NCBI GenBank assembly: GCA_037442065.1
Contig: JBBIQZ010000013.1
Span: 1-14,969, forward strand
Reading direction: 5' to 3'
DNA: 14,969 nt
Source of the DNA: JBBIQZ01 sp037442065
GTDB taxonomy: Bacteria > Patescibacteriota > CPR2_A > CG2-30-33-46
Shown: in pieces, positions 14,510 to 14,969 of the stretch
Layout: every line of letters begins with the position of its first letter
Numbering within the stretch: position 1 is the stretch's first letter
Program-made: the position numbers and the translations under genes
The notes under the pieces: model-generated
What the model saw: the letters and a program-made list of their open reading frames with translations, nothing else
The model's database searches: none
Told to the model about the DNA's origin: nothing

Positions 14510-14794
14510 ATGGAGCACATCAAAAAACAACTTGATATAAATTTAAACAAAAAAGGCTTAAGGAAAATTACTGAGGCTTCTTATGTTTGTTACCTTTTTA
14601 AGGATTTAAAAGAAAAAATATTGGGTGAAGAAGTTGACTGCGAGGCAACTTCTTTTAAAAGAGGGGTTTTAAAAATAAAAGCGGTAAATTCAGTGGTTGC
14701 ATCCGAGATCCGCTTCAAAGCATTAAAAATAAAAGACGAGATAAATAAAAAGATAGGCAGGAAAGTTATTTTTAAAATTGATACCCAGGTTTAA
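14510..14794 (+). CDS. DUF721/DciA-like protein (probable replicative-helicase operator)
   Basis: 94 residues from ATG 14510. The C-terminal half, GVLKIKAVNSVVASEIRFKALKIKDEINKKIGRKVI, has the DUF721 pattern: a basic loop, an alternating strand (LKIKAVN), S.V..E, then a helix and a final strand (VIFKIDT). DciA-family proteins interact with the replicative helicase and replace DnaC in most bacteria. Placement after dnaA-dnaN-recF is a frequent site for this family. The frame is also open to a TTG at 14495, but those codons lie in the heptad repeat, so the ATG is preferred. There is no strong Shine-Dalgarno. The protein is small and diverged, so the family call is good but not certain. Confidence 0.75.
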   Translation: MEHIKKQLDINLNKKGLRKITEASYVCYLFKDLKEKILGEEVDCEATSFKRGVLKIKAVNSVVASEIRFKALKIKDEINKKIGRKVIFKIDTQV

Positions 14795-14799
14795 AGTCG

Positions 14800-14969
14800 C
14801 TACAATTTTATTATCTTAGAAACATCTAAAATAAAAATAACCGCTCCAGAGGTTTTTACCTCGCCACTTTCCGGGATTAAAAGTTCCCCCGGTTCTATAG
14901 TTTGGGGGATCGGAGAAATATTTTCTTTTTTTGATTTACAGCATTTTTCTATAATCCCAACAACAGTTT
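14800..14969 (-). CDS. C-terminal fragment of an unidentified, possibly CheW-like protein; 5' end outside window
   Basis: A minus-strand frame is open from the right edge to TAG at 14802-14800 (55 codons). It is convergent with the DciA-like gene, 5 nt apart. It reads TVVGIIEKCCKSKKENISPI, PQTIEPGELLIPES, then GEVKTSGAVIFILDVSKIIKL. The order VG-(I/V)-(I/V)-E, I-P-P, a short variable part, then hydrophobic strand, LDV and a short helix resembles the end of a CheW domain (GLVVD..., ILLDLDRLL). The similarity rests on pattern only. If right, it would suggest a chemosensory or type IV pilus pathway. A coding call is supported by the absence of stops and the compact convergent layout. Confidence 0.5.
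   Translation of the reverse strand, partial: TVVGIIEKCCKSKKENISPIPQTIEPGELLIPESGEVKTSGAVIFILDVSKIIKL

Overview
The window looks like the replication-origin neighbourhood of an AT-rich bacterium with a standard genetic code (rnpA ends in TGA, overlapping the next gene). Patescibacteria (CPR) is the most likely group. This is an inference from the very compact genes, the short YidC without a periplasmic domain, the secreted proteins built from NBR1-type Ig domains, and the repeat-like intergenic DNA. No 16S gene or other decisive marker is present, so the phylum is not proven.

Layout. 1-5484 (minus): two secreted cell-surface enzymes. One is a subtilisin-family (S8) protease running off the left edge. 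The other is a 1350-residue protein joining a zinc amidase, five NBR1-like Ig domains and a C-terminal SpoIID-like lytic transglycosylase domain. The protease enters the same type of Ig domain just before the window ends, and the first 53 bases of the window are identical to 2633-2685 in the amidase gene. 5624-7133 (minus): metK (SAM synthetase) under a SAM-I riboswitch with a readable antiterminator/terminator switch, a long structured leader and a consensus promoter. 7141-7502: non-coding, with a 60% GC, hairpin-rich island of unknown nature. 7503-10409 (minus): rpmH, rnpA, yidD, yidC, mnmE, a tightly packed operon of ribosome, RNase P, membrane-insertion and tRNA-modification functions. 10576-14794 (plus): dnaA, oriC, dnaN, recF and a DUF721/DciA-like gene. 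The right edge holds the C-terminus of an opposing minus-strand gene, perhaps CheW-like.

How it works together. The rpmH and dnaA arms diverge from each other, as usual around oriC. The dnaA-dnaN gap carries two good and several weaker DnaA boxes. These end in a box, a C-rich spacer and a DnaA-trio-like run next to a very AT-rich stretch, which is the basal-unwinding layout. DnaA opens the origin, the DciA-like protein probably helps load or control the replicative helicase, DnaN is the clamp, and RecF acts at stalled forks. On the surface side, an amidase and a SpoIID-type enzyme would act in sequence on peptidoglycan (strip the peptides, then cut the bare glycan), here in one chain. MetK makes SAM and is predicted to be shut off by SAM through its own leader.
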